The notes beneath the pieces are model-generated. The model made no database searches. It had not been told where the DNA came from and worked only from the letters and a program-made list of their open reading frames with translations. 5,905 nt of DNA from an uncultured Collinsella sp. (GTDB taxonomy: Bacteria > Actinomycetota > Coriobacteriia > Coriobacteriales > Coriobacteriaceae), in NCBI GenBank assembly GCA_900553165.1, contig USCN01000085.1, forward strand, positions 1 to 5,905. The letters are read 5' to 3'. Shown here piece by piece: positions 1 to 5,905 of this stretch. Made by a program: the position numbers and the translations under genes. Positions within the stretch are counted from its first letter, which is position 1, and the number at the start of each line of letters is the position of its first letter.

Positions 1-2
1 CC

Positions 3-692
3 CAAGCCGAGGCCGATGAGGCTAAGGCCGATGCCACAGCCACGCTCGGTGAGCCGGCCGATATGTCCATCTCGCCGGCAAAGACCCCGCAACCTCGCCA
101 TACCATCGACCCCGACAGCACGGCATCCTTCAGCATTCTCGACGTGCCCTCGCAGGGTGCTCAGGCGCCCGCGCCCACACGTCGCCCCGACCTGGCTCGC
201 GAGGAGGACGCGGGCCGTCGCTCTCCGCTCGGCCCCATCCTCATCGCCTTCATGGCCGGCGTTATCGCATGCTCGGTAATTGGAAACGTCTGGAGCCATG
301 TTGAACAACAACGAAAAGACGCCGCCAAGGTCGAGATGTCCGTCGAACAATCGCTCAGCCGCACGCGCTCGGTGCATGTATCGGTCGAGGTCAAGGACGG
401 CGCGACGTGGGACACCGCGCGCGGCGACAGCCAGATGCTCGTCCATATCGTGGGTCGCACGCTCAAGGGGCAAGCGATCGACGAGTACCAATACGTCAAT
501 TCCGAAGGTGACGGCATCGAGCTCAAGCCCGGCGACTACGAGCTCACGGTCGATGAGCCGCCCGTCGCCACCGACGGCACGCGTTACCGTGCCTCAAAGC
601 GCATGGTTCCGGTGAGTTTTAATTCACAGGCGCCCGATACGGTCGATAGCACGCCGCAGGGCGGGTTTGACCTTTACGCTATTGCTCAATAA
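3..692 (+). CDS. Hypothetical single-pass membrane protein with extracytoplasmic beta-rich domain (5' partial)
   Basis: I do not recognise this protein. The frame has no stop back to the first complete codon at position 3, and the residues before the first Met (position 63) are an Ala/Asp/Glu-rich stretch like other acidic linkers, so the gene probably begins upstream of the window. The ATG at 63 has at best a weak Shine-Dalgarno (GGTGAG, 48-53). Numbering from that Met, residues 1-53 are polar, Pro-rich and probably disordered. Residues about 56-76 (PLGPILIAFMAGVIAC onward) form one hydrophobic helix preceded by Arg-Arg, which suggests a cytoplasmic N terminus. Residues about 80-100 are charged. 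Residues about 102-193 alternate like beta strands and contain LKPGDYELTV and DGTRYRA, resembling Cna-B or prealbumin-like beta sandwiches. The resemblance is by eye only. A cell-envelope or surface role is inferred. The unseen N terminus could hold a further domain. Confidence 0.7.
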   Translation, partial: QAEADEAKADATATLGEPADMSISPAKTPQPRHTIDPDSTASFSILDVPSQGAQAPAPTRRPDLAREEDAGRRSPLGPILIAFMAGVIACSVIGNVWSHVEQQRKDAAKVEMSVEQSLSRTRSVHVSVEVKDGATWDTARGDSQMLVHIVGRTLKGQAIDEYQYVNSEGDGIELKPGDYELTVDEPPVATDGTRYRASKRMVPVSFNSQAPDTVDSTPQGGFDLYAIAQ

Positions 693-759
693 CTGCACCT
701 GTCGCTCAACCCCGCCGCCAAGAGTGGGACAATAGCCCTCGACACCGTTGTTTACTATT

Positions 760-767
760 GGAGGAAG
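760..767 (+). promoter_or_regulatory. Ribosome binding site that sets the mutarotase start
   Basis: GGAGGAAG is a near-perfect Shine-Dalgarno. The GGAGG core ends 7 nt before the ATG at 772. It lies inside the longer open frame that could begin at TTG 748, so it argues for ATG 772 as the true start. Confidence 0.85.
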
Positions 768-771
768 TAGC

Positions 772-1665
772 ATGTCCACCGTCACTACCATCAAGCGCGG
801 CGGCCTCATCGCGGCCATCGATTCCATGGGCGCCCAGCTCACGAGCCTTGCCCTCAACGGCAACGAGTATCTGTGGCAGGGCGACCCGGCCTTTTGGGGC
901 AAGCATGCGCCTATCCTGTTCCCCATCGTGGGATCGCTGCGCAACAACATGGCGACATCTGCGGCCGGCACCTGCGAGATGCCGCGCCACGGACTCGCTC
1001 GCATCGTCGAGCACAAGTTGGTCGAGGTTTCGGAGGACGGCTCCTCGGTAACGTACGAGATCACTGACACGCCCGAGTCGCTCAAGGCGTTCCCGTTCCA
1101 CTTTAAGCTCAACATGACCTATGCCCTGACCGGCGACGCCACGCTCACGCAGACCTTTGCCGTCACCAACACCGGCGACGTGGCCCTGCCGTTCTCGGTG
1201 GGCGGTCATCCTGCATTCAACGTGCCCGCCCCCGGTGCCGAAGACGAGGCGTTCGAGGATTACGAGCTGGCGTTTACCGAGGCTTGGACCAACGAGGCTC
1301 CCATCATCACGCCCGACGGTCTTATGACGTTCGAGGGTAGCTGCAAGGCCCCCGATAACTCGGACGTGCTGCCCATCACGCACCGCAGCTTCGATAACGA
1401 CGCCATCATGTTCACCGATACCCCGGGCTCCACGCTCACGCTGCGCGGTCGCAAGTCGGGCCACGGCGTCAAGATCGACTTTGAGGGCTTTAAGTACATC
1501 GGCGTGTGGTCTGCCGCCAACGACGCTCCGTTTGTGGCGCTCGAGCCCTGGACCGGTCATACCACCATGGACACCGAGGACGACGTTTTTGAGCACAAGG
1601 TCAACACGATCACGCTGGCGCCGGGCGAGACGGACGTCCGCAGCTTTAGCGTCACCCTGCTCTAG
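772..1665 (+). CDS. Aldose 1-epimerase family protein (LacX-like mutarotase)
   Basis: This is a predicted cytoplasmic mutarotase that interconverts alpha and beta anomers of an aldose such as galactose or glucose. The start at 772 follows a strong Shine-Dalgarno and gives 297 residues, normal for the LacX-like branch. Family landmarks are YLWQGDPAFWG (33-43), which contacts the sugar, LFPIVGSLRNN (49-59), His73 in PRHGLAR, His146 in GGHPAFN, and Glu258 in ALEPWTG. The two histidines and the glutamate match the expected acid/base positions of galactose mutarotases, so the enzyme is probably active. There is no signal peptide or membrane segment. Its sugar cannot be told from sequence. No sugar-operon gene is adjacent: it sits alone between an unknown membrane protein (79 nt upstream) and a terminator. 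Members of this branch can act on phosphorylated or unusual sugars, so a non-galactose substrate is possible. Confidence 0.93.
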   Translation: MSTVTTIKRGGLIAAIDSMGAQLTSLALNGNEYLWQGDPAFWGKHAPILFPIVGSLRNNMATSAAGTCEMPRHGLARIVEHKLVEVSEDGSSVTYEITDTPESLKAFPFHFKLNMTYALTGDATLTQTFAVTNTGDVALPFSVGGHPAFNVPAPGAEDEAFEDYELAFTEAWTNEAPIITPDGLMTFEGSCKAPDNSDVLPITHRSFDNDAIMFTDTPGSTLTLRGRKSGHGVKIDFEGFKYIGVWSAANDAPFVALEPWTGHTTMDTEDDVFEHKVNTITLAPGETDVRSFSVTLL

Positions 1666-1670
1666 AGGTT

Positions 1671-1692
1671 CCGCCGTTCTAACGAACGGCGG
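1671..1692 (+). terminator. Perfect GC-rich hairpin after the mutarotase gene
   Basis: Arms CCGCCGTTC (1671-1679) and GAACGGCGG (1684-1692) are exact reverse complements around a TAAC loop, starting 5 nt after the stop codon. No T-tract follows, so on its own it is not a classic intrinsic terminator. It may protect the 3' end of the mRNA or slow the polymerase ahead of the second hairpin at 1737. Confidence 0.5.
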
Positions 1693-1736
1693 GCCGGTCG
1701 ACGCTGCGAGCCGCCCAGAGCGACAATTTGCCATTC

Positions 1737-1778
1737 AAAAGGCACGGCATGACCAGAAGGTCTATGCCTCGCCTTTTT
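1737..1778 (+). terminator. Intrinsic terminator with U-tract
   Basis: AAAAGGC (1737-1743) pairs with GCCTTTT (1771-1777), GGCAT (1746-1750) with ATGCC (1764-1768), and GACC (1751-1754) with GGTC (1759-1762). The loop is AGAA, with a 2x2 internal loop and one bulged T. The 3' side ends in TTTTT. This is a long, strong intrinsic terminator that should insulate the mutarotase from the importer operon. The A-run on the left gives four Ts on the minus strand, so it may also work in reverse. Confidence 0.82.
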
Positions 1779-1871
1779 CATGCCAACTTGTTCGCTCTGG
1801 ACGTCGCTCGCTGGCATTGCCAAAACATCGACGCTCCCAATGACTACCGTGTGTCTATTAATTTTTCGAGC

Positions 1872-1905
1872 TTGTGCTGCGCTGCTGGTCGCTGGCGTAT
1901 ATCCT
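1872..1905 (+). promoter_or_regulatory. Possible promoter of the amino-acid importer operon (weak)
   Basis: A promoter must lie between the terminator (ends 1778) and the start at 1946. The best -10-like strings are TATATC (1898-1903) and the overlapping TATCCT (1900-1905), each matching four of six consensus bases. The nearest -35-like string is TTGTGC (1872-1877), but the spacing of 20-22 nt is too long, and nothing good sits at 17 nt. TATTAA (1856-1861) and TTGCCA (1817-1822) are other fragments that do not pair well. The exact site is uncertain. Confidence 0.25.
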
Positions 1906-1934
1906 GTTAAGTCGTCAGCATACGATTCAACAGG
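1903..1934 (+). promoter_or_regulatory. 32-bp imperfect inverted repeat (candidate operator or leader hairpin)
   Basis: The left arm CCTGTTAAGTCGT (1903-1915) and right arm ACGATTCAACAGG (1922-1934) are reverse complements at 11 of 13 positions around a 6-nt spacer, CAGCAT. The repeat abuts or overlaps the best -10-like string and its right arm runs into the Shine-Dalgarno (AGGGAAGG, 1932-1939). As DNA it sits where a repressor of the importer operon would bind. As RNA it would form a hairpin with one mismatch and one G-U pair that hides the first three bases of the ribosome binding site. No T-tract follows, so it is not a terminator. I cannot assign it to a regulator family. Confidence 0.6.
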
Positions 1935-1939
1935 GAAGG
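1932..1939 (+). promoter_or_regulatory. Ribosome binding site that sets the binding-protein start
   Basis: AGGGAAGG lies 6 nt before the ATG at 1946. The open frame could begin at GTG 1874, but the added residues would sit in front of the signal peptide and lack a comparable Shine-Dalgarno, so 1946 is preferred. Confidence 0.75.
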
Positions 1940-1945
1940 CAGATT

Positions 1946-2872
1946 ATGCATTCTCCCCATCAACGCGACGCGCATCCACAGCCGGTGTGCGGTCGTCGCA
2001 TCTTCTTGGGTAGCGCTCTCGCTGCGAGCGCTTCTGTCGTCGCCGGCGCGCTCGCCGGCTGCCAGCGCCCGTCCACGCTCAAGGCGGTTCAGCCCACGAC
2101 GGGCGGCGGTCGCGACGACCTGTCCGATTCCGTTATCGGCAAGGACAAGATCCGCATCGGTATGGAGGCAGCCTACGCCCCGTACAACTGGCAGGTCTCC
2201 GAGGCCAGCGAGTACACCATCCCCATCGACAACGTGCAGGGCGCCTATGCCGACGGCTACGACGTGCAGATCGCCAAGATCGTCTGCAAGGCCCTCGGCG
2301 GCGAGCCCGTCGCCGTCAAGCAGAGCTTCTCGGGCCTCATCGATTCGCTTAACAACGGCCAGATCGACCTCATCATCGCCGGCATGAGCGCTACGCCCGA
2401 GCGCGAGGAGTCCGTCGGCTTTTCCGATCCGTACTTTATCGGCTACTTTGGCCTGTTCGTAAAAGAGGGCTCGCCTTACCAGAACGCCACCAAGCTCAGC
2501 GATTTCAGTGGTGCCACGGTGCTCGGCCAAAAGGACACCATGCTCGATACCGTCATCGACGAGATCCCGGGCGTTGTCCACAAGAACCCGGTCGATTCGG
2601 TCCCCACGGTGTTTTCGAACCTGCTGCAGGGCACCTGCGACGCCGTGACCTACAACACCGAGAACGAGAAGGGCTATATGGCCCAAAACCCGGGTATCGT
2701 GCCGATTCAATTTGCCGAGGGCGAGGGCTTTAAGCAGGAGGTCACGGCAAATGTCGGCTGCCGCAAGGGCTCGGACAAGCTGCTTAAGCTCATCGACAAG
2801 ACACTCAAGGGCATTAGCCAAGAGGAGCGCGACCAAATGTGGGACGCGTGCCTCGACCGTCAGCCGGCATAG
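1946..2872 (+). CDS. Amino-acid ABC transporter substrate-binding lipoprotein
   Basis: This is the extracytoplasmic receptor of a polar amino-acid importer (bacterial solute-binding family 3), 308 residues. Residues 17-22 (RRIFLG) look like a twin-arginine motif, followed by a hydrophobic Ala-rich stretch and a lipobox LAGC with the lipidated Cys39, so the mature protein should be tethered to the outer face of the membrane. The fold starts at about residue 69 (IRIGMEAAYAPYNW). It continues with GYDVQIAKIVCKALGG (104-119), a family hallmark, then DLIIAGMSATPEREESVGFSDPYF (141-164), where Ser148, Thr150 and Arg153 are expected to hold the ligand carboxylate. A segment of about 12 extra residues (about 85-101) lies between the first strand and GYDVQIAK, as in a branch common in Firmicutes. 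Near 232-240 the usual ligand Asp appears replaced by Asn (Asn237). The substrate is unresolved. It is the first gene of the importer operon. Confidence 0.94.
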   Translation: MHSPHQRDAHPQPVCGRRIFLGSALAASASVVAGALAGCQRPSTLKAVQPTTGGGRDDLSDSVIGKDKIRIGMEAAYAPYNWQVSEASEYTIPIDNVQGAYADGYDVQIAKIVCKALGGEPVAVKQSFSGLIDSLNNGQIDLIIAGMSATPEREESVGFSDPYFIGYFGLFVKEGSPYQNATKLSDFSGATVLGQKDTMLDTVIDEIPGVVHKNPVDSVPTVFSNLLQGTCDAVTYNTENEKGYMAQNPGIVPIQFAEGEGFKQEVTANVGCRKGSDKLLKLIDKTLKGISQEERDQMWDACLDRQPA

Positions 2873-2881
2873 GGAGGCAGC

Positions 2882-4030
2882 ATGAAAGCCATCAACCGTC
2901 TGGCCTCCTTTATCAAGGCCGACCACCGTTATGTATACCTGGGCACGAGCGTCATCGCGGCGCTCGGCCTGGCGTTTAGCCAGCGCAACCCCACACCGCT
3001 GAGCTTCTTAGCCCCCACCGGTATCTTCCAGGATTGCCTTTGGGCGATTCTTTGGGCCTGGATTGTCGTGTCGGCAGCGGCGCTTGTCACCAAGCTTATG
3101 CACTGGAGTGACTATCGCGAAAAGTCGCCGTTCGCATCCGAGCGTTTCCGCCGCGGTGCGCGCCTGGGTAGCTATGTTGTGGTCGCTATCGCGGCGATCT
3201 TCTTTATCGACCGTTGCGTCATGTCGTTTATCGACCTGGTGCAGGTGAGCATTGTCTCGGATTCCAACCCCAGCGACTTTTTGTCGAGCCTGGTCTACAT
3301 GACCTACAAGAGTGGCGACTTCTTTATCCGCGGTATCGAGATCACCATCGCGCTTGCGACCTTCGGTACCGTCATCGCATTCTTCCTGGCGCTGCTCTTT
3401 GTGTTCCTGCGTATTCAGACCTTTGACCGCGTGGACAACGACCTGGTGCGCTTCTTTAAGAGTATCGGCCGCGGCTTTGCGACCATCTACTCCACCATCG
3501 TGCGCGGCACGCCCATGATGGTCCAGGGCCTGCTCATCTATTACGCGGGCTTTACCGTTTTGCGCGGCATGGGCTTCGAGACCGCTCAGGCCAACCAGAT
3601 CTGGAGTACCTTCACCGCCGGCCTCGTCACCATCTCGCTCAACTCCACCGCCTACATGATGGAGGTCCTGCGCGGCGGCATCGAGTCCATCGATCCCGGC
3701 CAGGCCGAGGCAGCGCGCTCGCTGGGCCTGTCGCAGTGGCAGGCCATGCGCAAAGTCGTGTTCCCCCAAGGCATTAAAAACGCGATTCCGGCGCTCACCA
3801 ACGAGCTCATCATCAACATTAAGGACTCGTCGGTGCTCTCGGTCATCGGCGTGTTCGACCTTATGTACGCTACTACCACGGTCGCCGGCGTGTACTACCG
3901 CCAGATGGAGGTCTACTGCGTGGCGCTCGTGGTCTACCTGATCCTGACACTCGTGGCGAGTCGCCTGCTCGAAGCCTTTGGCAAAAAGCTGGGCGCCGAG
4001 GCCCCTGCCACGCTGCCCAGCTCCAACTAG
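2882..4030 (+). CDS. Amino-acid ABC transporter permease with N-terminal membrane extension
   Basis: This is the channel subunit of the HisM/GlnP type, probably a homodimer because only one permease gene is present. It starts 9 nt after the binding-protein stop, with GGGAGG (2872-2877) as its Shine-Dalgarno. The conserved permease domain runs from about residue 147 ([16 protein letters not shown]) to 365. It includes [15 protein letters not shown] (207-221) and the EAA loop ([22 protein letters not shown], 276-297), which docks on the ATPase. Helices in this part fall near 150-176, 206-228, 242-263, 306-325 and 341-360. At 382 residues it is far longer than the usual 215-240. Residues 1-146 hold about three extra hydrophobic segments (18-33, 52-71, 98-115), and there is a polar insert at about 179-198 ([20 protein letters not shown]) before the RGTP motif. 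The role of these additions is unknown. Confidence 0.95.
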   Translation: MKAINRLASFIKADHRYVYLGTSVIAALGLAFSQRNPTPLSFLAPTGIFQDCLWAILWAWIVVSAAALVTKLMHWSDYREKSPFASERFRRGARLGSYVVVAIAAIFFIDRCVMSFIDLVQVSIVSDSNPSDFLSSLVYMTYKSGDFFIRGIEITIALATFGTVIAFFLALLFVFLRIQTFDRVDNDLVRFFKSIGRGFATIYSTIVRGTPMMVQGLLIYYAGFTVLRGMGFETAQANQIWSTFTAGLVTISLNSTAYMMEVLRGGIESIDPGQAEAARSLGLSQWQAMRKVVFPQGIKNAIPALTNELIINIKDSSVLSVIGVFDLMYATTTVAGVYYRQMEVYCVALVVYLILTLVASRLLEAFGKKLGAEAPATLPSSN

Positions 4031-4040
4031 GCGCAAGACG

Positions 4041-4045
4041 AGGAG
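4041..4045 (+). promoter_or_regulatory. Ribosome binding site that sets the ATPase start
   Basis: AGGAG lies 7 nt before ATG 4053. An in-frame ATG at 3978 lies inside the permease coding sequence and would add 25 basic residues that do not belong to the family, so 4053 is the start. Confidence 0.85.
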
Positions 4046-4052
4046 AATCATC

Positions 4053-4838
4053 ATGGCAGATACCGCCACTACCGGCACTGCGGCAGCCGTGCAAAACCAA
4101 GAGCCGCTTATCCGCGTCGAGGGCCTGCGCAAGAGCTTTGGCTCACTCGAGGTACTCAAGGGCATCGACCTGTCCGTCAATTCCGGTGAGGTTGTCACCA
4201 TCATCGGCGCCTCGGGCTCGGGCAAATCGACCTTCCTGCGCTGCCTCAACCTGCTCGAGACCCCGGACGCGGGCCACATCTGGTTCCACGGCCAGGACCT
4301 CACGGCCGAGCGCTGCAACATCAACAAATTGCGCGAGGACATCGGCATGGTGTTCCAGGGCTTTAACCTGTTCAACAACATGGATGTGCTCGACAACTGC
4401 ACGCTCGCGCCCGTCACGCTCAAAAAGATGAGCAAGGCCGAGGCCGAGAAGGTCGCGATGGAGCATCTGACGAGCGTGGGACTCGAAAAGTTCGCGCACG
4501 CCGCCGTTGGCCGCCTGTCCGGTGGTCAAAAACAGCGCGTGGCCATCGCTCGTGCCCTATGTATGAATCCGCAGATCATGCTGTTCGACGAGCCGACCTC
4601 CGCGCTCGACCCCGAGATCGTGGGCGAGGTGCTCGAGGTCATGCGCAAGCTCGCCGCTGACGGCATGACCATGGTCGTCGTCACGCACGAGATGGCCTTT
4701 GCCCGCACGGTGTCCGACCGCGTGGTCTTTATGGACAAGGGCGTGGTGCTCGAGGATGCCGCGCCGGCCGAGCTCTTCGGCAACCCCAAACACCAGCGCA
4801 CTCGTGAGTTCCTCTCTCGCTATCTCGAGGACAAATAA
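4053..4838 (+). CDS. Amino-acid ABC transporter ATP-binding protein (GlnQ/HisP family)
   Basis: This is the cytoplasmic ATPase that powers the importer, 261 residues, close to the family norm plus a short Ala/Thr-rich leader (1-17). All catalytic motifs are intact: Walker [10 protein letters not shown] (52-60), the Q-loop at Gln102 in MVFQGFNLF, signature LSGGQKQR (155-162), Walker B IMLFDEP (175-181) with catalytic Glu180, D-loop SALD (183-186), and the switch His212 in VVTHEM. The order and wording of these motifs, notably VFQGFNLF and [10 protein letters not shown], mark the polar amino-acid branch. It starts 22 nt after the permease stop, so the genes are co-transcribed. There is no C-terminal regulatory domain of the methionine-transporter type, which argues against a MetN identity. 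ATPases of this family are too similar for the sequence to name the substrate. Confidence 0.96.
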   Translation: MADTATTGTAAAVQNQEPLIRVEGLRKSFGSLEVLKGIDLSVNSGEVVTIIGASGSGKSTFLRCLNLLETPDAGHIWFHGQDLTAERCNINKLREDIGMVFQGFNLFNNMDVLDNCTLAPVTLKKMSKAEAEKVAMEHLTSVGLEKFAHAAVGRLSGGQKQRVAIARALCMNPQIMLFDEPTSALDPEIVGEVLEVMRKLAADGMTMVVVTHEMAFARTVSDRVVFMDKGVVLEDAAPAELFGNPKHQRTREFLSRYLEDK

Positions 4839-4844
4839 CCGACC

Positions 4845-4861
4845 GCAAACGCTTACGTTGC
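4845..4861 (+). other. Small hairpin after the importer operon
   Basis: GCAAACG (4845-4851) pairs with CGTTGC (4856-4861) around a CTTA loop, with one bulged A. It lies 6 nt after the ATPase stop and directly abuts the stronger hairpin at 4862. It may stabilise the 3' end or form part of a tandem terminator; six pairs alone is weak evidence. Confidence 0.35.
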
Positions 4862-4889
4862 AGGGCCGCTCCCGTGGGGCGGCCTTTGT
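4862..4889 (+). terminator. Probable intrinsic terminator of the importer operon
   Basis: GGCCGC (4864-4869) pairs with GCGGCC (4879-4884). The stem continues inward through T-G, C-G and C-G pairs to a CGT loop, giving nine pairs with one wobble. The downstream tract is short (TTTGT), so termination may be partial and some transcripts could read into the peptidase gene that starts at 4911. Confidence 0.65.
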
Positions 4890-4910
4890 CGTCACAATCG
4901 AAAGGATGTC

Positions 4911-5905
4911 ATGGCCGAGGTTTGGCGCTTCTTTGCGCATGAGGACGATTTTGCCGATATAGACGAGGTCGGCGCGTGCGAGCGCTTGGGCCGCGTGCTG
5001 TCGTTTCCGACCATTTCGAGCATGGATGCCGAGGCGGTGGACTGGCAGCCCTTCGACGACCTGCGCGCCTATATGCAGCAGGCCTGGCCGCGCGTGTTCG
5101 CGGCGGGCGAGGTCGAGCTTGTCGACCATTCGCTGTTGGTGACGCTTGACGGTTCCGACCCCGCCCTCAAACCCGTCATGCTCATGGGCCACATGGACGT
5201 GGTCCCCGTGGTGCCGGGCACCGAGGCCGACTGGACGCATGCTCCCTTTAGCGGACAGGTGGACGACACCTACATTTGGGGTCGCGGCGCTATCGACATG
5301 AAAGACCAGGTCGCAGGTATTCTCGAGGCGGTTGAGTATGCGTTGGCGCACGGTTGGGAGCACAAGCGTTCGCTGCTGCTGGCTTTTGGCCAGGACGAGG
5401 AAACCACGCAGTACGGCGCGGGGGCGATCGGTCGCGTGCTCGAGGAGCGCGGTATTGAACTTGAATACCTGATCGACGAGGGTGACTACCGTATCGTTTC
5501 GGCTGCCGAGTACGGCGCGGGCGAGGGCTGGCTTATGCATGCCGACCTTGCCGAGAAGGGCTACGCCGATATTGTGCTCAAGACGAAGAGCGAGGGCGGG
5601 CATTCGTCCAACCCCTACGGCGGCACATCGCTCGAGGTACTGAGCCGCGCTATCGCCGCAATCTGCGATATCGAGTGGCCGACGCGTGTGACCGATCTGC
5701 TTGCCGCACAGCTTGTCGAGCTGGGGCTCTACTCGGCCGACGAGATTGCCTCCAACAAGGACACCATCGTGTGCGAGTGCCTCGCCAGCAAAAAACTCTA
5801 CCCGCTCGTGACCACTACCTGCGCGCCCACGCAGATCGAGGGCGGCAGCGCTGGCGCTAACGTGATGCCACAGGATATGTGGGCCAACATTAACTTCCGC
5901 ATGCT
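4911..5905 (+). CDS. M20-family metallopeptidase, carboxypeptidase-S/PM20D1-like (3' partial)
   Basis: This is a predicted cytoplasmic two-zinc hydrolase that cleaves small peptides or N-acyl amino acids. The frame runs open to the window end: 331 complete codons are visible and the C terminus is missing. The start follows AAAGGA (4901-4906) at a 4-nt spacing. Metal and catalytic landmarks are present in order: His94 and Asp96 in MGHMDVVPV, bridging Asp129 in GRGAIDMK, catalytic Glu163 and metal-binding Glu164 in FGQDEETT, and Asp189 in LIDEGD. GGHSSNPYGG (229-238) with His231 opens the lid/dimerisation domain. The LIDEG and GGHSS wording fits the carboxypeptidase-S/PM20D1 branch better than the ArgE, DapE or PepT branches. 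The family's final metal-binding histidine lies beyond the window. No signal peptide is seen. A dipeptidase or N-acyl amino-acid hydrolase role is inferred; the substrate is unknown. Confidence 0.93.
   Translation, partial: MAEVWRFFAHEDDFADIDEVGACERLGRVLSFPTISSMDAEAVDWQPFDDLRAYMQQAWPRVFAAGEVELVDHSLLVTLDGSDPALKPVMLMGHMDVVPVVPGTEADWTHAPFSGQVDDTYIWGRGAIDMKDQVAGILEAVEYALAHGWEHKRSLLLAFGQDEETTQYGAGAIGRVLEERGIELEYLIDEGDYRIVSAAEYGAGEGWLMHADLAEKGYADIVLKTKSEGGHSSNPYGGTSLEVLSRAIAAICDIEWPTRVTDLLAAQLVELGLYSADEIASNKDTIVCECLASKKLYPLVTTTCAPTQIEGGSAGANVMPQDMWANINFRM

Noticed and set aside
667..695. TTGACC (667-672) as the -35 box of a mutarotase promoter
   Set aside because: The matching -10 position holds TAACTG, a poor fit, and the string lies inside coding sequence. 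A promoter probably exists in 660-760 but I cannot place it.
706..1734. Long minus-strand open frame opposite the mutarotase; similar long minus-strand frames at 1907-2926, 3008-4435 and 4557-5603
   Set aside because: These are Arg/His/Gly/Val-rich translations of the strand opposite clearly recognisable genes, as expected in high-GC DNA. They show no family motifs.
1746..1817. Alternative pairings among GGCATG (1746-1751), CATGCC (1779-1784) and TGGCAT (1812-1817) as a possible attenuator
   Set aside because: The alternative partners lie downstream of the terminator T-tract and could not control its formation in the usual way. Six-base complements are expected by chance here.
1779..1945. 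Riboswitch or T-box leader before the amino-acid importer
   Set aside because: The region lacks the T-box antiterminator consensus (GGTGG...ACC) and any terminator with a T-tract close to the start. No lysine- or other amino-acid-riboswitch core was recognisable by eye.
1728..2013. Short + strand open frames in the gap before the importer operon (1728-1910 and 1780-2013)
   Set aside because: They cover the terminator and promoter region, lack Shine-Dalgarno sequences and show no recognisable protein features.
3978..4052. Upstream ATG at 3978 for the ATPase
   Set aside because: It lies inside the permease gene and adds a basic stretch foreign to the family, while ATG 4053 has a well-placed AGGAG.
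1..5905. CRISPR array, insertion sequence, tRNA/rRNA, phage or toxin-antitoxin content
   Set aside because: No repeated spacer pattern, transposase motif, tRNA cloverleaf or paired small genes were seen. Composition looks uniform across the window.

Overview
The window is a compact, high-GC (roughly 60-65% by eye) bacterial segment with every supported gene on the + strand. The composition, the acidic Ala/Asp/Gly-rich proteins and the protein families suggest an actinobacterial gut commensal of the Coriobacteriia, Collinsella-like. This is recognition and inference; no search was run.

Layout. (1) Positions 3-692: the C-terminal part of an unidentified single-pass membrane protein whose reading frame is already open at the window edge. 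(2) 772-1665: an aldose 1-epimerase (mutarotase) of the LacX-like type, followed by two hairpins, the second a convincing intrinsic terminator. (3) 1946-4838: a complete polar amino-acid ABC importer operon made of a substrate-binding lipoprotein, a permease and an ATPase, spaced 9 and 22 nt apart and each with its own Shine-Dalgarno sequence. A 32-bp near-perfect inverted repeat lies directly in front of the first gene and touches its ribosome binding site. The operon ends in tandem hairpins. (4) 4911-5905: an M20-family metallopeptidase of the carboxypeptidase-S/PM20D1-like type, cut off by the window end before its last metal ligand.

How the genes fit together. The three ABC genes should form one inner-membrane machine: the lipoprotein captures an amino acid outside, the permease forms a homodimeric channel, and the ATPase dimer drives import. 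The M20 peptidase would release free amino acids from small peptides or N-acyl amino acids in the cytoplasm, so it fits an amino-acid acquisition theme, but a hairpin terminator separates it from the importer. The mutarotase belongs to sugar metabolism and looks like an independent unit.

Most of the window is ordinary housekeeping and transport content, and I see no new defence system, mobile element, CRISPR array or RNA gene. The points most worth a second look are the inverted repeat before the importer operon, the roughly 145-residue membrane extension on the permease, the combined twin-arginine and lipobox signal of the binding protein, and the unidentified membrane protein at the left edge.
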